From Mastigias papua (Eukaryota > Cnidaria > Scyphozoa > Rhizostomeae > Mastigiidae), in NCBI GenBank assembly GCA_964019165.1, contig OZ025279.1:8330617-8394616 (forward strand): a DNA stretch of 64,000 nucleotides, read 5' to 3'. Made by a program: the position numbers and the translations under genes. Position 1 is the first letter of the stretch; the number at the start of each line of letters is the position of its first letter. Shown piece by piece: positions 1 to 12,210 of the stretch. Below the pieces are notes generated by a model that had not been told where the DNA came from, searched no databases, and saw only the letters and a list, made by a program, of their open reading frames with translations.

Positions 1-583
1 GATCACGTGAATGTTAACCGGGAAGCTTTGGGAATGCAGTTCAGCTCAATTTCATGTAAATCCTAACTCGATACAATTTTGTAGATTTCTGATTAGTGTT
101 GACGGACTGGTTCCTCTCAGGGTTCACTACATCAAGACAATTTGTGTAGTATGCTCTACACTAAAGATTTAAATATCCTTCTGTCCTATCTACCGACCAA
201 TATTCGTCTTTCAAATCTCCTGTGCGTAGTTTTTTGTTACCGATGTACTCAACATATTAGGCACGAGACCCTCTCTTTCCTCACTTTAAAAAGCATTTTT
301 GTTTAGCACGACCAGAGTTACACGCACATTCACTTTTGCCCAATGAATATTGTAGCATATGTGTCTCCTGCCACTGACATCTTGCAACTGCACGAAACTT
401 TCTACCCTAGAAGCTATACAAATATGAGCACAGATTAGGCCGAAGTTCGAAGAATTCTCAAGTTGTAAAATCAATCGGTCATCTTATTCCGAATCATGCT
501 TTTCAAACAGTTCCATGAGCCTTTCAAACATTTTCAGGTGGAACTCGGCATATGCTGCGTACATTTTGTTTGATTTTTCATTA
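1..583. other. no gene recognised
   Basis: I see no long open frame, splice-flanked exon or recognisable repeat here. The sequence is AT-rich and ends at the TTA target site of the next element. Confidence 0.4.
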
Positions 584-866
584 GGGAGCGGTCATTATTT
601 ATGACCGGGGTGGGGACTGAAGAGAAAGTGGTTTGTGCCCTCACAAAATATTACCCAACCATTTGAGTAAGTCAAATTTTCTTAACCCCACCGAAGGAAA
701 ATAGCAAAACAAAGGTGTATTTATGCCTAAATATGGTACATGTTTTTACACTACCCCTGTGGTCATAAATTATATTTATGCCCCACCTAACACAGCTTAT
801 TTTTTTTTAGTTACCCCGCCATTTTATCTTCAGCCCCCACCCCGGTCATAAATAGTGACCGCTCCC
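584..866. mobile_element. PIF/Harbinger-like MITE
   Basis: A 283-bp element with inverted ends. The left end reads GGGAGCGGTCATTATTTATG, and the right end is its near-exact reverse complement, ending in GACCGCTCCC. A TTA triplet flanks both sides (581-583 and 867-869). TWA target duplications are typical of PIF/Harbinger. The interior has no coding frame, so it is non-autonomous. The TIRs and TSD are seen; the superfamily is inferred from TSD length and sequence. Confidence 0.75.
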
Positions 867-1210
867 TTAGTATTGCAATTAGAAGTACACCCAGTTTGAT
901 TCTAAAGCCTGGTTTCCATATGCTCGTTACGATCCTGTGGGTCACTGCAAAACACTCAACCGATCCAAGCGACAATTTGCGCGGAAAGATCCTTGCCATC
1001 GCAATATCTAGATGCTCTTTCCCAGCTATACCGATCCTGGCGATCACCGGGATGGTTCGTGTATGTTTCTACGAGACCGCCGGGATTGCTGGATTCTTTC
1101 GCAAGGGCCCAAACGATCGTAAGGATTATGTTAAAATCAGCGCCTAAGTCGTGATTATTGTAGATAATGTTATTTGAATGACATTTTATCAATAGATGTA
1201 GTATCCGAAC
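867..1210. other. no gene recognised
   Basis: Short open frames overlap on both strands around 896-1192, but none resembles a known protein and none has splice support. I see nothing definite in this stretch. Confidence 0.3.
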
Positions 1211-1490
1211 AGAGTTCAGAAAACGCCCAACCTTCCACCTGCTGTCAGGTCTTCAGCATAAACCTTCCTCTTTCGATGAAAACTAGCGAAAGCTCTTGAA
1301 CTCTGCTTGGTGTATGTTTTGAAAAATGCTACTGTAGAAGGGCTATGCCTTTCATAGCCGTTGCCCTATGAACTAAAAACTGTGCTGAAACTATATTGTT
1401 GATACAAGTTACTAAACCTTCCTCAAATACTACGTAGAAGGCAAAATCTTCCTCCGGCTCAGACCCGTGGAGCCGTGACTATTTCTGGAC
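1211..1490 (+). repeat. dispersed repeat family, copy 1
   Basis: This roughly 280-bp stretch has a diverged copy at 11914-12210 in the same orientation. Shared blocks include AGAGTTCAG at the start, CATAAACCTTCCTCTTT, TTGTTGATACAA, CTTCCTCAAATAC and CTTCCTCCGGCTCAGA near the end. No ORF is conserved between the copies and I do not recognise the family. It may be a SINE or MITE fragment. Confidence 0.7.
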
Positions 1491-2809
1491 TCTGGACTCG
1501 AGAGTGATTTCAATCCTCTTATTGTATTCCATTAAATTCTAGTTGCTAAATTATTTAATAGATGTAACTGCTTGTCCATTCACTCTGTTGTACAATCAGG
1601 AATAGAAATATATATGATACGTTGGCAGTAATGTTTCTTTGGTGTTTGCTTCGTTTTCCAATGCTATCGAATTTGAAATTGCTGAAAGCTACTCTGTAGA
1701 CAATGGGATATGACCCAGAAGGCAATGATATTATCTACTCACAGGATTCGTTCCCACTCTTGGGATCTCGTGTTTGACCTAAGCTGTATCTGAGAGAAAC
1801 AGAATATTTTGGATCAAGGCCAGTGGTATGGGAGTTTATTTCCCAGCATGTGACTCTTTGAACAAAGTCGTGATCCATTCGTCCCTTGTGTAAATTGTAG
1901 GTTTGTTGTTTTGTGACATAGTCTTCTGGCTCTACTCTCAACTATGTGGGGTGACCAGTACGGATTGCTCTTTTCCGCATCCTCCTGTTTCTTGCCTCCT
2001 CCTCTCTAAGTCCCCTCACCCCCGCCACCAGTCCACCTTGGGGAACGGCAACTGCTCACAGTTAAAAGGTATGTATCAAAAATTTAATATTCCCCCCCCC
2101 CTTGAATTGGCCCTCCCTACAATAAATCTCCATCAGTAAAGCATAAAATATAACGCTGAGAAATATTGTGTGGTTCATATCGAATAGTCTCGTTTTGAGG
2201 GTGATAGAGTGAAAAACCGTGATGACGATGGCGAATTGGAGTGTTTTGAGCGGGAAACATTTCCTATCGAAAATGAAGGAAATATTGCTGTATCTTGTGG
2301 AATTAATAGAGGGAGATTCAAGAGCTTGAGCATGAATTCATCACAAAGCTCCTTCAAAGATCAGAGAACTGGTAGGTTTTTCATCCTATTTCGCTATTTA
2401 CTGTTGTGCCTACGTATATACTCGCGGACATCTTTCATTCTGTTTAGTGAAGGGTCCTAGTGATGTTATAGTGATTTGTAATTTACAACCAGACATACAG
2501 TAATTAAGATTGAAAAAAGTGGAAGGAATGACCTTATGTTTGATGCTAGTGATTGATGCAAGGGAATGCCAGACATTTTAACTACCTGTCTGATAGTGTG
2601 GCCTAACAGTTTGTTTTCTATCTCCCGCTCATCAGTAGAAAATATCACGTGGATTTGTCATTTTATCGTTGACAAGATAATAAAACGCATTTTTCACTTT
2701 ATGGTATTGCTAGTCACACAAGAAAACCCTCTACTCTTGGACTCCTGGCTGGTTTGTTTGATATAACAGATACACCGTTCTTTAGAAGAGTATAGACCAT
2801 ATCGTGGAA
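1491..2809. other. no gene recognised
   Basis: Short frames only. A C-rich patch lies near 2092-2101. The frame at 2209-2460 (+) contains a GGTAGGT donor-like site near 2370, but nothing else supports it as an exon. Confidence 0.3.
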
Positions 2810-4360
2810 GAGTCTATGCTACCGCTGAAACCTTCAGCTAATTATCTTGTACTGTTCTTGAGACATGGCTTCTCAAAGCTAGATATTTTATGCATACATT
2901 TAGTGGTAAAAGTGGAGATTTGCAAAAGGGACCATATTGAGTTATGAATAACTCCAAATCAACAAAACTTCACTATAGCACGAGAAAGCGGGAACTTTCT
3001 TTTAGCATGCTGAAAGCCTTTTCAGCCGACACTCGTCAGTGTATGAAACATCGGATAACTACTGAAAGTGAGCTGAAATATATAGCCAGATCCGGATACA
3101 CGTGATTTGATGAATAATGCGTCATATCGCGTGTAGCTGCCTCTGGCTATATTTTGAGAATCTTGAGCTCTATGATGATAACTGGTGCATTGGAAACGTT
3201 ATTTATGTGTCGCATGAAAATGAATATGTGTATTTTAGTTCATGAGAAGGAGTACAACTAATGCTTTCTCATGCCCACCTCGTAATGACTCCTGCTGGGT
3301 TCAAATAACTCACGTTTTGTACAGGATTGAACCTCTACAACTACAGAGTTTCAGTTTCATATTTTAAATATCTATGATGGCAATAGGCAGTACAAAATAG
3401 CAATAAGAATATTAAATATTGAAACTCTTCCTACAGTTTCGACAGTAGGTTTTCTGTAGTTTTATTGCATTGTAGTAGTTTTGAAAAATTATCTTAAGTG
3501 CAATTTCTAGTTTGTTTGTTTTGTATTTGCGCAATTTCAAAATTTGCGTTGTTGGACCAGTTCTTGAAGTCCATAAATTTTAAATAATGCTGTCGTACAT
3601 TGTGAACAATTTATACTCAATTTATAGCAGAGATCTGTTCCTGTAGGCATGTGTAAAAGAAAATGAAACAGTCTGGCAAAATTTATTCATAGACAGTTAA
3701 ATTTTCTAGAGTTGTCTAAAGGAAATTTTTTATTTTGATGGATTGTGTCCCATAATTCAATTGCATGGTAAGCAACGAAAACGACTGGAGCCCAGAAATG
3801 TTTATATTTCAACTTAATACATATAGTGCATAGTGTATTTCAACAAATTTTCGTGGTCTAGAAATTTTATCCACATTGAGCTTTGAGACCCTAAAAATGT
3901 ACGAAATTTAGAGCTTTTTAAAAAAGACCGGATTTCCAGCTACAGTAACTATTCAAGTAAAACCCCTATTTAATCAAACTTTTACATTATAACAATTTTG
4001 TCAGGTATTATCAGGAACATTCATTGTTTGCTATGAATGCGCCTTACTAGCCAGGAAACATTGGGAAAATGGTGCATTTATGCAATTTTCATGTAAATTT
4101 GGGCCGCCATTAAGGAATCTGTCAAAATTTTGAAACTTTGAGTTGTATAATTTCAGGACATGGAGTAAATGTATTTTCATCACTTTAAAGTTAATAGACG
4201 TAGCTTTGTGGATTTGGAGTTATTCATAACTAAAGCTGGTGGTGTTTGCAAATCTCCACTTTTGTCACTAAATGTACGCATATAATATCTAGCTTTGGGA
4301 AGCCATATCTCAAGAGCAGTACAAGATAATTAGCTGAATGCTTCAGTACATTCATTTCAG
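2810..4360. repeat. foldback element, about 1.5 kb
   Basis: Two arms of about 150 bp, near 2810-2965 and 4205-4360, are inverted copies of each other. Both carry CAGCTAATTATCTTGTACTG, GTGGAGATTTGCAAA and GTTATGAATAACTCCAAATC in opposite orientation. The interior is AT-rich and non-coding, with a smaller hairpin near 3080-3165 (AGCCAGATCC against CTCTGGCTAT). This fits a non-autonomous long-TIR DNA transposon. The exact ends and target duplication could not be fixed by eye. Confidence 0.7.
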
Positions 4361-5456
4361 GTATAATGTAATCAAATATTCTACAATGAAGAAAATCATA
4401 GGGAGTTAACTGGGAATCCTTCAAAAATTTTGCTAATCTGGCGTGGAATGACTTTATAATCTACAAGGATATCAAGGCTCATAAATGCTGACATTTAAGG
4501 ATTATGTACAAATCTGCAAAGCACAAGCTGCATCAAGATTTTGATCTTTTTATTTAATAGCGTTGTTTGTCAGAAAACAAAACAAGTGTGAATGTCATTT
4601 ATCCGGTCTGGCAATCAGTATGCTATAATGCAACTCAGCAGCTCTTCGAGGAGGTTCTGTTACAAACTTTTTATGCAATTCTCAAAATCGCTGAGATTTA
4701 AAAATAATGTACAAATAATCTTGGGCTCAAAATCAAAAAATTTTGAGATATACTTATAAAAAAGTGTGTATGGCCCAATATACTACGGCAGAAATCTCAA
4801 TTGTAATTCTAACAACGTTTTCAAAATGACCATTTGTAGAGAAAGGGAAAGCTATTTATAGCAGCGATGGGCCTAGAAAATTTCTCTTAGGGAGGATGGC
4901 GTCTAGAAAAAGAGACGAACTAATTCATTTTTAACCAACGTTATCTGCCAGAACACAAGGGCACAATTATGACACTGTTGTTCGTAGCAGAAAGTTACTT
5001 GCATTATCACAAAAAGAGAGTTGACTATGACGTAGCATGACCAGCAGAAAAAATAATTGCATATTGAGATATGGTAAAGCTCGTGAATTCACGCAAAGTT
5101 TTCTGCTGCATGACCAACTTTCCACAAAAGTTCATAGACTAGACATTGGGGCATGATCACCACTCACGGCCCCCAAAGGTATTTTTCGCATTGATATTCA
5201 AATCCAAATAGCAATAGGGTTACGTAATAGGAAAGTTAAGGGGAATAGGAAGATTATCCACCGGTGGGATTGATGTAGTTTATTTACTAAGTAACAATTT
5301 AGCCAGTATGGAGTGTGAGTAAATCAAGCATAAAATTATTCTTTTAACACAATTTCGTAAGAAGTTGCCATTTACCATAAAATCTGACATATTGCGAACT
5401 CTATCATCTGGCATAATTTTGACACTTTGGGCCAAAAATCATTGTTTCAGTAGATA
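4361..5456. other. no gene recognised
   Basis: AT-rich sequence without a recognisable exon or repeat. It ends in the TA dinucleotide (5455-5456) that is the target site of the pogo-like transposon. Confidence 0.3.
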
Positions 5457-5478
5457 CATTAATTCCGAAAAATTTCGG

Positions 5479-5600
5479 GCGGTAAAATTTTCGGACTAAG
5501 ATGGAGTCCGAAAATTTTACCGTCCGAAAATTTTACCGTCCGAAATTTTTACCGTGCTAAATTTCTACCGTCCGAAATTTTTACCGTGCTCAATGCTTAC
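5479..5600. repeat. left subterminal motif array
   Basis: Four to five spaced copies of GTCCGAAAWTTTTACC or close variants follow the left TIR. Degenerate ones read ACCGTGCTAAATTTCTACCG. A matching array sits inside the right end. Pogo-like and hAT transposases often bind such subterminal repeats; the binding role here is inferred. Confidence 0.7.
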
Positions 5601-5685
5601 CTTTCTAAAGTTTTACCTGAAGCTTTAATCACAATAATATGCAAAGACAAAAAGCAGAAAAAGCGAACAATTTACGTTATGTTTT

Positions 5686-6260
5686 TCAGTCATCAATTAT
5701 GAGTACATCTGGATTTTTCGTAACAGGCGAGTCATCTTCAGTATGATTACACTCATCATCTATCATAATCATAGGTCCAGGTTCTCCTAAATCATCCGAA
5801 TCACTCTCTTGTGAGTCTAGATTAGCTTCCAGGAATTCCTCAAATTCACCTTCAGAAGCATCATAGTTTTTATTAATCAATTCCATAAGCCTTTCTAAAT
5901 ATCTTCGTTTCAAATCAGAAATACAAAAAGAAACCTTTAAGATGATTTCTAAACCACCATTGGCAATAGGAGACCTGCGACATTTTCCATCTAGAACTTC
6001 ACCGTTGACTGTTCCCCCGCGTTCCAGGAAAAACCAAACAAAACGTGAAATTTCCTGTGGAATGTGGCCCACTACTTCTGGTGATAGTTTGTCCACTCTT
6101 TTCAACATCCATGCACTTGAATATGGGTCTACAGTCAAGGCTTGTGGATTTTCTCTTTAACTGCAAAGAGTTTATCTCCTCGTTTAGGGTTGGTCCAGGC
6201 ATTTTTCCCGTACACGTGCCATCCTCTGCAACCAATAACTTTCTGAAAACTGGATTGCAT
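5686..6260 (-). pseudogene. HIRAN-like protein, transposon cargo, frameshifted
   Basis: The first segment begins at an ATG at 6260 and reads through VIGCRGWHVYGKNAW to a TGA near 6140. The protein continues in another frame to a stop at 5686, about 190 codons in all. It resembles the HIRAN-type module: a G-x-HVYG start, a DPYSSAW motif where the family has D-x-Y/N-A-V, then VVGHIPQEISR, FFLERGGTV and GGLEI. The tail is strongly acidic (SQESDSDDLGEP, ending VLIIDD). HIRAN modules bind DNA ends in HLTF/Rad5 proteins; similar stand-alone proteins are common in invertebrate genomes. It lies inside the pogo TIRs and diverges from the transposase. The frameshift near 6138-6141 suggests decay, although a small intron is not excluded. 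The role is unknown; DNA-end handling during transposition is a guess. Confidence 0.65.
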
Positions 6261-6720
6261 TTTCTAGCTCTTCAGGTAAAACCCTTTCAATTCTATAAGC
6301 AAAGTTATCCGAGTCGAAGCTGCCAAGGTGGTCTACCTCAGGGAATTTCAAAGATCGTCAAACACTGACTGCCCAGGTGTAGTAAATTCTGTTGCGAATT
6401 AGGTGTCAAACGATTTAACTGAACGTAAATAGAATTCTGATACATCATACTAAAAGTATGGACCAACAGCACAGCACATCATTATGGCACAAAAAAAAAA
6501 TTCAGTTTCTGCAAATGTCAATGCTCTAATTGGTCTGTTATTTCCAATGAGCCATCTATTGGTGCTCACCTGTCCACCTTGAGCTAACAGATAGTATCCG
6601 TTCAGGGTTCCCGCGGAAATATCATGTGGATTAGATCTTAAATCTTGAGATTTAAGCATGCGATAGAAACATTGCCTTTTGTAAGGTTAGTAAGCAGCCA
6701 GTCAGAATACAGCAGCAAAA
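6261..6720. promoter_or_regulatory. intergenic region between divergent transposon genes
   Basis: About 460 bp separate the ATG of the HIRAN-like gene (minus) from the ATG of the transposase (plus). If both genes were once expressed, their promoters must lie here. I see no definite TATA box or other motif, so the call rests on gene arrangement alone. Confidence 0.4.
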
Positions 6721-8197
6721 ATGTCTCTCTTGAAGTACTTCAAACAGGCTGAAAAGAAACCATCTGAAGAGCTTCAGAAAATTGAGTTTCTGAGTTTGGT
6801 GACTGAGACCGAAAAACAGCAAGTAGTGCATGAACTAAAAGAAGCAGAAGGAAAGGGCAGTAAACGAGGGAAATATAGACGTTGGACTGGTGAAGAGAAA
6901 GCGGAAATTGGAAGCTTTGCAACAGTTCATGGTGTTGCAGAAACTCTGCGAAAACGTACGGAGAAATACCCTCATTTAACTAGGCAGTCAATCAGTGACT
7001 TTAAAAAGGCAGCACAAAGTGCTCAGAAAAGAACGGGACAGCTTCCAAGCACAATAAGCAGCCGGAAAAGAGGTTTGCCTGCATTGATGCCCGAAGACCT
7101 AATGAAAAAACAATAACTTTGGCTGAAGCATTACGTCTCAAAGGAGCACCAGTAACTGCTTCTGTTATTAACTCAATTGCAAAGGGAGTTGTAATTGCCA
7201 ATGATCGCAGCATTTTGATCGAGTATGGGGGTTATTTGAGCCTTAACAGTGACTGGGGACAAAATGTACTCTACAGGATGGAAAAAGAAGGAAAGATGAT
7301 CCGTAGATGCGCCACAACATCAAAACTTCCAGTTGCCCCAGGGATTATAAGGGGGGTAAAACTAGACTCAACGTAAAATAAAAGCTGCGCAATCTAAGCA
7401 TGATATTCCTGATGATCTCATCATAAATTTTGACCAGACTCCATTGTCATATATTTGCTCTCCAAATCACACACTGCACCAACGTGGAGCAAAGAGTGTT
7501 CCCCTTATTAGCAAGGGTAAGAAGAAGCAAATTACTGGAACCTTCACAGTAACGAAATCGGGGTATTTCTACCAATGCAACTGATATATCAGGGAAAAAC
7601 ACCGCGTTGTCTTCCACGAGAAATAGAATATCCTGATGGATTCAATGTATGTTACACATATGTTACACAGAGAATCATTGGAGTAATGAGGAAAAAGTCA
7701 TTGAGCTCTTGCAAGAGGTGATCTTTCCATTCATTGCATCAAAAAAAGTGGAGCACGGTTTGGCAGCAGATCAGAAGGCTCTTCTGATCTTTGATGTGTT
7801 CAGAGCTCACAAAACAGAGCTGGTATTACACTTGATGGAACAAAATTCATACGAAGTGGTATTTGTCCCTGCAAATATGACACATCATTTTCAGCCACTC
7901 GACCTTACCATTAATGGAGTTGCCAAGAAATTCTTAACAACAAAATTTGAGGAGTGGTATGCCAAGGAAATTACGCAGCAGATCAATGCAGGGGTTGATG
8001 TTTATTCAATTGAAATAAAGACAACATTATCTGTCTTGAAAGCAGTCCATGCAAGGTGGTTGATTGGGTTATATGATCAGTTGAGAAACCAGTCAGATCT
8101 GATACAAAAGGGCTTCGATGTTTCTGGAATTACAGCTGCAAGTGCATCAAATATTGAACCTGAAGATCCCTTCCTTGATCTTGATTCAGATGAGTAG
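6721..8197 (+). pseudogene. pogo/Tigger-like DDE transposase, decayed
   Basis: The N-terminal segment (6721-7116) carries a helix-turn-helix region (RWTGEEKAEIG, then RQSISDFKKAAQ). The following frame (7119-7376) holds ITLAEALRLKGAPV, IAKGVVIANDRS and the TTSKLPV linker typical of the family. The first catalytic Asp is in INFDQTPLSYI near 7430, the second in LIFDVFRAHKT near 7790, and the third in FQPLDLTINGVAKK near 7900. Thirty-five residues separate the last two, giving DD35D, within the pogo range. The reading frame breaks at least four times: near 7110 in an A run, 7370, 7560 and 7655. All three Asp residues survive, but no intact protein can be made. It lies within TIRs that have TA duplications. 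Confidence 0.85.
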
Positions 8198-8319
8198 AAC
8201 ACATAATAAGACTACATAAGTGCAATCACACTGATATTTTATCACTATTTATAATGCTTTATTGGAGATGTTATTTTTATGTTATTTCGAAAACCTAAAT
8301 TGTTAATTAAGACATTTGT

Positions 8320-8445
8320 CCGAAATCACTTTTCATCTGGCACACTTTGTCCGAAATTTTTGTCCGAAATAGTCCGAAATCTTCAAATTTTGGTCCGAAA
8401 TTTTCTGTCCGAAAATAAAACGTCCGAAATTTTACCGTCCGAAAT
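8320..8445. repeat. right subterminal motif array
   Basis: Seven or so copies of TGTCCGAAAT or GTCCGAAATTTT occur within 125 bp of the right end of the pogo-like element, mirroring the left array. The spacing is irregular. They are probably transposase recognition repeats, by analogy with other DDE elements. Confidence 0.7.
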
Positions 8446-8462
8446 TTTTCGAGATTAATGTA

Positions 8463-9210
8463 AGTGTTAATATATGTCTCATGTGGTTATGAGGGTGGTT
8501 GTTGTCTATTCAACGGTGTTCAGACATAGTGTTAGTGCACCATCTTTGCTGTTATTCCCAAGAGCCTTGTACATGCAAGTTGTGGTGATATGTTCATTAT
8601 TTTGTTTAGTATAGTCGATATGTGAACTTGTAGAAAGAAAATTTTTGATGCTATCAACTTCAATGACATTTTGCGTGCGAAGATTTGAGTGTTTATAGAT
8701 AAATAACTTATAGAGTCTTCGTTCGAAGTGATGAAAAACGAGATCTTAATAAAATAAATGCTGGCATAGAGCCCATTGTTACTTGTTACAATAAGTGTTC
8801 TGCGATGAATTTTGATTGCATGCAGACACTTGACACTCCAATGTTTGCCAATTATTCTATAAATAAGTTAAAATTCTATATCTTAAAACTTATCAGTGTA
8901 ATGTAGCTAGGCCAGCAATGTCTATGTAGCGCAAATTAAACAACCAAATTCATGTTGAAGTGCAGATTACCGTATTCGACTTGCCTATATAGGGTCATGG
9001 TTAAAATAGTGAAGATGAAAGTTGGGAAATCAAAATAATTATGCTTGTTTTGCTAATTTACTGTTCATATCCAAAATATACAGTTACATTCATTAAACAT
9101 ATTCTTGTTGTTTTTGCTTGTTCGCATGCACTAGCCAATTTTTCATGCATGTTTGCATCAACTTGAAATTTAGCATAGTTTTGGTGAACCTGACATAAGT
9201 TTAACACTAT
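8463..9210. other. no gene recognised
   Basis: AT-rich flanking sequence between the pogo-like element and the hAT remnant. No convincing exon or repeat is visible. Part of it may be the undetected 5' end of the hAT element. Confidence 0.3.
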
Positions 9211-10890
9211 TTTGGCTTACCTAAAAAAGCTGAACCTGATCATACTGAGCCAAGAGCTGTCTTTTCATGGCTTGATGAAGGCGAAAGTTCTCTCAATAAA
9301 AGAAGCTATATTAAATTTTTTAAAAGCATTTGAGCGGTATGAGGATGTGTTGTCAAGCATTTTTCTAACGCTACTGTTTCTATTGGTACTTCTCTTCAAT
9401 TACAGAATGTTGTAGTCTGTTGTAAGCTAGAGATTGGTGGAAACAAGAAGTTTGAAAGGAGATGCCTTGCTGGCACACTTTGTTTGCAATAGAACTAGTC
9501 TTTATGTATCAAGACGAGATGAGCTTTCCTTAGTATTTCATTAAATTTCCAAATTCCTAGTGTGCGCACAAGCATATTTGTTGAGTTTATGTGAAGTAGA
9601 AGGGACTGCTGAACCAATTGCTGCCATTGCCATATCAGAGAATGAAGAGTATAAGGTTGGGCCTAAGCTCATTTGCTCAAAAGTTAACGATGGCATATCT
9701 GTAATGGCAGGTGTACTTTCGGGCGTTTATATCAGAGTGAATGAGAAATACCCAAAAGCTTCATTTATTCATTGCTACACTAGTAAATTCAATCTTGTGC
9801 CTTCTCAAAAGTGTTTACAAGATTCTGTTCCATGTCAGCTGGGTTACCTGCTTGCTTTTCGATCCACAGAACGATATTCAGATTTTCATCATGTCTTCCA
9901 ACAAAGGACCCCATTGCAAACGAGACTTGCTGGAATTCTATGTCTCACTTGGGTGGCATAGTTCTCACTTAACTGGCTTTTTTACGGACATGATAAAACA
10001 GTAGATGCTAAATTGCAAGTCACTGAATTTGTGTCTTTTCTTGAGACATTCCAGCACAGGTTTCCTCACATTCAGGTAGTATTTGATATTCTGCAGACAA
10101 TAGCTTGGACATCTCAGATTGCAAGTCGATGGTAGAGAGTATTGAAGATGTCATTACACCCTTGGAAGCTGACAAAGAATTTATCAAAAACTATTTTCTC
10201 ATTTCTAGTCCCGTACTCTTTCGGTACTAGTCACCAGACTCCATATATGAGTCAGTTAATAGTTTCCGTTTCTTTCTCGTAGTCTAGCTCTTCATTTTCA
10301 TATTTACGATAAGGCGTTGCTTTGTATAAAGTCACCAGTTCGTTATGCATATATTTGAGGCATGACAACTCGTTTTCTTGTGTACGATCTACGAGAACAG
10401 AATTTAAATATATTTGGAAGAATCATCAGTAAGCATCGATGAGCTTTTGCCTAAAAAATAATTTCGAAGAGCAACCACTGGGACAGTATAAGTTACTTTT
10501 GGAGTTTTTGGCCAATTGATACAAGGGGACTTCAACGCGATTTAAACCTTGGATGTCAGTTCGCTTTGTAGAGCTCCTAAACCATGAAAGATGCTTGAGA
10601 TGCAAGAAAGCTTTCCCACAGGGTGCTTCCTCCTCTCTTCTTTCCAATTGTGGTCTCCACTTTGATCAAACAGAATTGGATATGGGACTTCGAGCATTTC
10701 ATCATTCAAACTAGTTTGCTGAACTCATCTCACAAGAACTACTTGAAATGCTGTTTCCCACTGAACTTCCTACAACATTGCCGCAAGTTACCAAGCTTTG
10801 TTAGCACATTCAACCAGTTCCTGCAACTACTGCCTCTATTGAATGACCCTTTTCTCAGGTGTATTGAAGCCATTTGTCATGACACCTTTC
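9211..10890 (+). pseudogene. hAT transposase remnant (ZMYM1-like)
   Basis: Several collinear fragments on + match the hAT transposase layout. At 9560-9961 the frame reads KVNDGISVMAGVLSGV, VNEKYPKASFIHC and SKFNLVPSQ. These correspond to the G-x-DGAS-x-MSG, EK-P-A-YIHC and LNLVL core of ZMYM1/DUF4371-type hAT proteins. Downstream, near 10020-10110, another frame reads FVSFLETFQHRFPHIQVV. Near 10735-10860 comes a dimerisation-like tail, ELLEMLFPTELPTTLPQV and PVPATTASIE, resembling the family's P-VTTASAERSFS end. Stops and frameshifts separate all parts, so it is dead. An open stretch near 9222-9325 (PRAVFSWLDEGESS) may be an N-terminal piece. No TIRs or target duplications were found. Confidence 0.7.
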
Positions 10891-10960
10891 CCTACCTAGC
10901 CTGATCATGTAAACATATTTTATTTATTTCTCTAGTACATACCAGCGCACAAGCGGCAGT

Positions 10961-11215
<255 letters not shown>

Positions 11216-11272
11216 CTTATAGTCAAGGGTATTCGCACGAGTATAGGGTATTATAATTGCATATTTGCGAGT

Positions 11273-11798
11273 CTAGGTTGTGATTACACAGACGCCATTA
11301 ATGAAGATGTTAAAAAGCAGGCGGCCTAGCACCGACCCTTGTGGGATTCCAATTTTCATTTTGTTCGCAGTACTTCTATGCGAACCAATGTATACCCTTT
11401 TATACATTAAGCGAAGGCTCTTTATGTCCAACCCATATGCTTCTAGTTTTGCTATAAGGAAGTCATGAGATAGACATGACAGTCGTGTGCTTTGGACAAA
11501 TCCTTTAGAATTTTCGCCACCACACCGGATCCATCTAGACATCTCCACCATTTTTCCAACAGTCTTATCAAGCATGTTATGTACTATACTCAGCTGTAAA
11601 ACCACATAAGATGTTTGAAAGTGCCTCATGGAAATAGGGGTTAATATGATCTTTTAAGACTCTTTCATCTACTTTAGACGCTGCAAGTAAGACGCTTATA
11701 GGTCTATAATTTCTCTTAAGTTTTGAGTCATCGTTTTTGTAAACAGGGCTAAGCTCAGCTGTTTTCATTTTGCCTTCATTTCGAATCGAAACTTGCAA
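11273..11798 (-). pseudogene. non-LTR retrotransposon RT fragment
   Basis: Two overlapping minus frames cover the first half of a reverse transcriptase. The upstream frame (11798-11577) reads VYKNDDSKLKRNYRPISVL and SKVDERVLKDHINPYF, the NYRPISVLP-x-SK-x-FERV block of CR1/Jockey-type RTs. The second (11629-11273) reads CLSHDFLIAKLEAYGLD and GIPQGSVLGRLLFNIFI, the motif B block. The catalytic F/YxDD block is missing; the sequence ends just before a (TG)n tract. Both the frame change and the loss of the 3' part show decay. The family assignment beyond 'CR1/Jockey-like' is uncertain. Confidence 0.8.
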
Positions 11799-11913
11799 TC
11801 ATAGATCGCAGAATTAATGCAGTCAGTTTGGTAGGGGTAAGTTAGTTCTTTCGTAGCTTTTATCATCTCAGTTGGGCTTATATGAGAGAATTCAAAGGAG
11901 TTACTATTTACAT
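11799..11913. other. no gene recognised
   Basis: This is probably further upstream sequence of the same non-LTR element on the minus strand, but I cannot identify motifs in it. Confidence 0.25.
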
Positions 11914-12210
11914 GCAGAGTTCAGACAAATGCCCGACCTTCCTCCAGCTGTCGAATCTTCATCATAAACCTTCCTCTTTTAAGACTATCAAAACTAGCCA
12001 AAGTTTTTGAACTCTACATTGGGTATGTCTCGGAAGCTTTTACTGTAAATATGCAATGCCTTTCACAGTCGATGTCGCATTATATGAAAACTTTGCTGAA
12101 ACTGGATTGTTGATACAAATTTCAAAATCTTCCTCAAATACGACATAAGGAGCAAAATTTTCCTCCGGCTCAGAGCCGTGGGGCCGTGGAGCCGTGACCT
12201 TTTCTGGATA
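11914..12210 (+). repeat. dispersed repeat family, copy 2
   Basis: Diverged direct copy of 1211-1490, with the same order of conserved blocks from AGAGTTCAG to CCTCCGGCTCAGA and GGAGCCGTGAC. It is unrecognised and non-coding. Confidence 0.7.

Larger units (their letters stand above)
5457..8460. mobile_element. pogo-like DNA transposon with HIRAN-like cargo
   Basis: A 3004-bp element with inverted ends. The left end is CATTAATTCCGAAAAATTTC and the right end, reverse complemented, is CATTAATCTCGAAAAATTTC. The match continues about 20 bp further in. TA lies directly outside both ends (5455-5456, 8461-8462), which is the Tc1/mariner and pogo target duplication. Inside are a DDE transposase on + and a HIRAN-like gene on -, arranged head to head about 460 bp apart. 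Both genes are frame-broken, so this copy cannot be autonomous. Each end carries several copies of a GTCCGAAAWTTT motif, the likely transposase binding array. Confidence 0.9.
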
